DNA from: Arsenophonus sp045399315
GTDB lineage: Bacteria; Pseudomonadota; Gammaproteobacteria; Enterobacterales; Enterobacteriaceae
Assembly (NCBI GenBank): GCA_045399315.1
Contig: DAYVGO010000033.1
Location: 62,001-126,000, forward strand
Direction of reading: 5' to 3'
Length of the DNA stretch: 64,000 nt
The notes below the pieces were generated by a model that was not told the origin of the DNA, searched no databases, and saw only the letters and a list, made by a program, of their open reading frames with translations. Position numbers and translations under genes: made by a program. Positions 61,964 to 64,000 of the stretch are shown in pieces; position 1 is the first letter of the stretch, and each line of letters begins with the position of its first letter.

Positions 61964-63062
61964 CGAGAAGCACGACCTCCCAACTTTCTACCCATGTCAC
62001 TGCAATTTTTTGTGCCAACGAGTGGTCAACATCAGGATCATCTTCATTGAAAAACTCACTAACCATCACTCTCTTACCATTGCTCATTTCTACTTCAGTA
62101 TCGAGCATCATCCCTTTATAATTACGCTCACGCACATATCCGATCAGTCCAGCAGGCTGCTGTTCGTCATCGATCTCTTTAACCCGTAAATCCTCTGGCC
62201 GCAATAAAACTTTTAATCGCTGACCTTCAAACACAGAAAGCTTAGTGTAAATATCACACTCATAGCCCTCGACATCAGCTCTAATACGCTGCTCATCAAT
62301 ACGATATAAAGCAGTCGCATCAAAAATATTAATTTCTCCGATAAAGCGCGCGACAAATAAATTCTTCGGCTCTTCATATATTTCACGGGGAGAAGCGTCC
62401 TGTTCAATATGACCATCTCGCATAACTAAAATACGATCAGACATGGCTAGTGCTTCTTCTTGATCATGCGTCACATAAATAAAAGTGATCCCTAACTGAC
62501 GTTGCAAAGCCTTTAATTCACTTTGCATCTTTTTACGTAAGTTATAATCAAGCGCCGATAAGGACTCGTCTAGTAAAAGAACTTTAGGCTTATTAATAAC
62601 CGCACGGGCTATTGCTACGCGTTGCTGCTGTCCGCCAGATAATTGATGGGGATAACGCTGCGCTAAATCTTCTAATTGCACCATACGTAGCACTTCTTCC
62701 ACTCTTGGTTTTATCTCTTGAGAAGATTTTTTTTGCATACGTAAACCAAAGGTGACGTTATCAAACACCGACATATGGGGAAATAAGGCATAACTCTGGA
62801 AAACAGTATTTACATGACGCTGTTCGGCTGGAATATCGGTAATATCTTGGCCTTGGAGAAAAATACGCCCATTATCAACATGTTCTAACCCAGCAATTAA
62901 TCGCAAAATAGTTGTTTTACCACAACCTGAAGGGCCTAATATGGTAAGAAATTGACCATCATTAATCGTGAGATTAAACTGTGAAATAATATTTTTGCCA
63001 TCGAAACCTTTAGTTAAGGATTTTAATTCGATCAGTGATGTAAGAGAGGTTGTCTCAGTCAT
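61953..63062 (-). CDS. potA: polyamine ABC transporter ATP-binding protein PotA
   Basis: PotA (369 aa; E. coli 378 aa) powers spermidine/putrescine import. Walker A GPSGCGKT is at 43-50, the signature LSGGQQQRVA at 141-150, Walker B VLLLDES at 161-167 and the switch His at 199 (VTHDQEE). A C-terminal TOBE regulatory domain (about 270-369) follows. It is first in the potABCD operon. In E. coli this operon is elsewhere on the map, so the junction after tRNA-Arg marks a rearrangement. Intact. Confidence 0.97.
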   Translation of the reverse strand: MTETTSLTSLIELKSLTKGFDGKNIISQFNLTINDGQFLTILGPSGCGKTTILRLIAGLEHVDNGRIFLQGQDITDIPAEQRHVNTVFQSYALFPHMSVFDNVTFGLRMQKKSSQEIKPRVEEVLRMVQLEDLAQRYPHQLSGGQQQRVAIARAVINKPKVLLLDESLSALDYNLRKKMQSELKALQRQLGITFIYVTHDQEEALAMSDRILVMRDGHIEQDASPREIYEEPKNLFVARFIGEINIFDATALYRIDEQRIRADVEGYECDIYTKLSVFEGQRLKVLLRPEDLRVKEIDDEQQPAGLIGYVRERNYKGMMLDTEVEMSNGKRVMVSEFFNEDDPDVDHSLAQKIAVTWVESWEVVLLDEE

Positions 63063-63549
63063 TTAAAGTATCACTCTATTCTTTGTAGTAATACAGATAG
63101 AACCACAACAGGAAAAAGACTGTATGAGCTAATCAGAAAATACTCCCAGCAATAGCCAAAACCAGTTGCGCCAATAGATCTAACGAAGGCAGAATAATAA
63201 ACATAGCGAGACAAAATTAAAAGCTCTATCATTAGAAAAATGACAACATTAATCATAATATATTAAATTAAACTTAACTCTAAATAGCTAACAGCCGAAA
63301 ATAGATCTAATAATTCTATATATTTCATTCAACTTATTAATACAGAATATGATACAGCAGGCGAGTAAATTGATAGATAAAAGAATTAGCACAAATTATA
63401 AATAAAATTTTACAATTTATAAAAATCTTAATTGATACAATTAGTTACTTATCTAAACCAGTGGCTAAATATAACAACATAGGACCTGTTTATTTATCTT
63501 GTTCTCTATGCCACTCAATTAGAATAAAAAATACATAAAAAACGTGAGT
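63063..63549. other. spacer upstream of potA
   Basis: About 490 bp, A/T-rich, likely containing the potA promoter. A 61-codon hydrophobic reverse-strand ORF at 63071-63256 has no family match I recognise and no convincing ribosome-binding site; I do not call it a gene. Confidence 0.4.
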
Positions 63550-64000
63550 ACCAGCGATGAGGAGTAGGATACACTAATGCATTTAACGCACGAGAATAGT
63601 CCATTACCAATCCTGGTGTCCATGCCATTGATATTACTCGCTGACGAATTTGCGATGCAACCCACAATTCCGGTGCGATCAACAACTTACCAAGACTAAA
63701 AAATTGTTGATGTTATCAGCCATACACCCTCTAGTGCCGCTCCTAGCGCATAAGCCACACTAATTGAGCAATCGAGGTAAGTTAGATTATAGCCCTGTTT
63801 GCCGATATTATTGCCAAAACATAGCTAAATTAACCGCATTATAATGAAAAAAATGGATTTGAAAATCTGAACGACACCACTGTGAAACTTCAGTGAAATA
63901 GTCGGACTGAAATTCACCTGCCACATTATTTTCCTCAGTAGCTTTCAATCTATTTAAAAACTCAGAAGGAGAATGATCAATATCATCAATCGGATACAAG
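63550..64000 (-). pseudogene. unrecognised protein, disrupted, running off the window
   Basis: The reverse strand enters the window with an open stretch (PIDDIDHSPSEFLNRLKATE, QWCRSDFQIHFFHYNAVNLA) that stops at 63808. Protein-like sequence then continues in other frames (GYNLTYLDCSISVAYALGAA; GKLLIAPELWVASQIRQRVI followed by MAWTPGLVMDYSRALNALV). The codon-like texture and the fragments in order suggest a decayed gene of unknown family. I could not place it. Confidence 0.4.

Noticed and set aside
63071..63256. 61-codon hydrophobic ORF upstream of potA
   Set aside because: No recognisable family, no clear ribosome-binding site, and short ORFs are frequent in this composition.
1..64000. CRISPR arrays, insertion sequences and rRNA
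   Set aside because: I saw no regularly spaced repeats, no transposase-like reading in any fragment and no rRNA segments.
55400..64000. A second attachment site (direct repeat of the tRNA-Arg 3' end) bounding an island
   Set aside because: No second copy of the T-arm/acceptor sequence was seen to the end of the window; the island limits remain unproven.

Overview
The window is an AT-rich gammaproteobacterial chromosome segment. It follows the Escherichia coli 51-53 min gene order very closely: nuo - lrhA - alaA - yfbR - yfbS - hxpA - yfbU - yfbV - ackA - pta, then yfcD - yfcH - ubiX - purF - cvpA - dedD - folC - accD - dedA - truA - usg - pdxB - fabB - mnmC - yfcL - epmC - aroC - prmB - smrB - sixA - fadJ - fadI - yfcZ - fadL - mlaA - tRNA-Arg(CCU). 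Protein similarity, remains of a Tc (insecticidal toxin complex) locus, long AT-rich spacers and many broken genes beside intact housekeeping genes suggest a host-restricted insect symbiont of the Morganellaceae (Arsenophonus-like, related to Photorhabdus, Proteus and Providencia). The genus is an inference; the decay is seen directly.

Layout. 1-3779: 5' end of the complex I operon (nuoABCDEF, reverse strand). 4558-7463: lrhA/hexA and divergent alaA. 7558-8139: yfbR. 8205-11095: three consecutive dead genes (yfbS, hxpA, yfbU). 11275-15557: yfbV and ackA-pta. 15737-25787: an accessory block with no intact gene. It holds a ruined DUF4874/DUF4832-type gene and a Tc toxin wreck in which a TcA remnant is fused by deletion to a TcC (Rhs-type) remnant carrying a decayed ADP-ribosyltransferase-like effector tail. 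25980-37777: broken yfcD, then intact yfcH, ubiX, purF, cvpA, dedD, folC, accD, dedA, truA, usg and pdxB. 37907-39742: dead AraC regulator and dead EamA transporter. 39803-48101: fabB, split mnmC, a dead GNAT gene, yfcL, dead epmC, aroC, prmB, smrB, sixA. 48347-53878: dead fadJ, fadI, yfcZ and fadL. 54129-55469: mlaA and tRNA-Arg(CCU). 55699-58904: a decayed carboxylic acid reductase next to that tRNA. 59056-63062: intact potABCD. 63063-64000: spacer and an unrecognised decayed gene.

How it works together. Retained functions are respiration (Nuo), acetate overflow (AckA-Pta), purine, folate, chorismate, PLP and ubiquinone steps, fatty acid synthesis (AccD, FabB), ribosome, tRNA and translation maintenance, outer-membrane lipid retrieval (MlaA) and polyamine uptake. 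Lost functions are long-chain fatty acid import and the FadIJ beta-oxidation branch, EpmC hydroxylation of EF-P, the MnmC oxidase domain, toxin delivery and a carboxylate-to-aldehyde enzyme. Regulatory DNA is partly preserved: a PurR box at cvpA-purF, a FabR operator in the fabB promoter spacer with an adjoining FadR site, and a FadR-like site ahead of the dead fadL.
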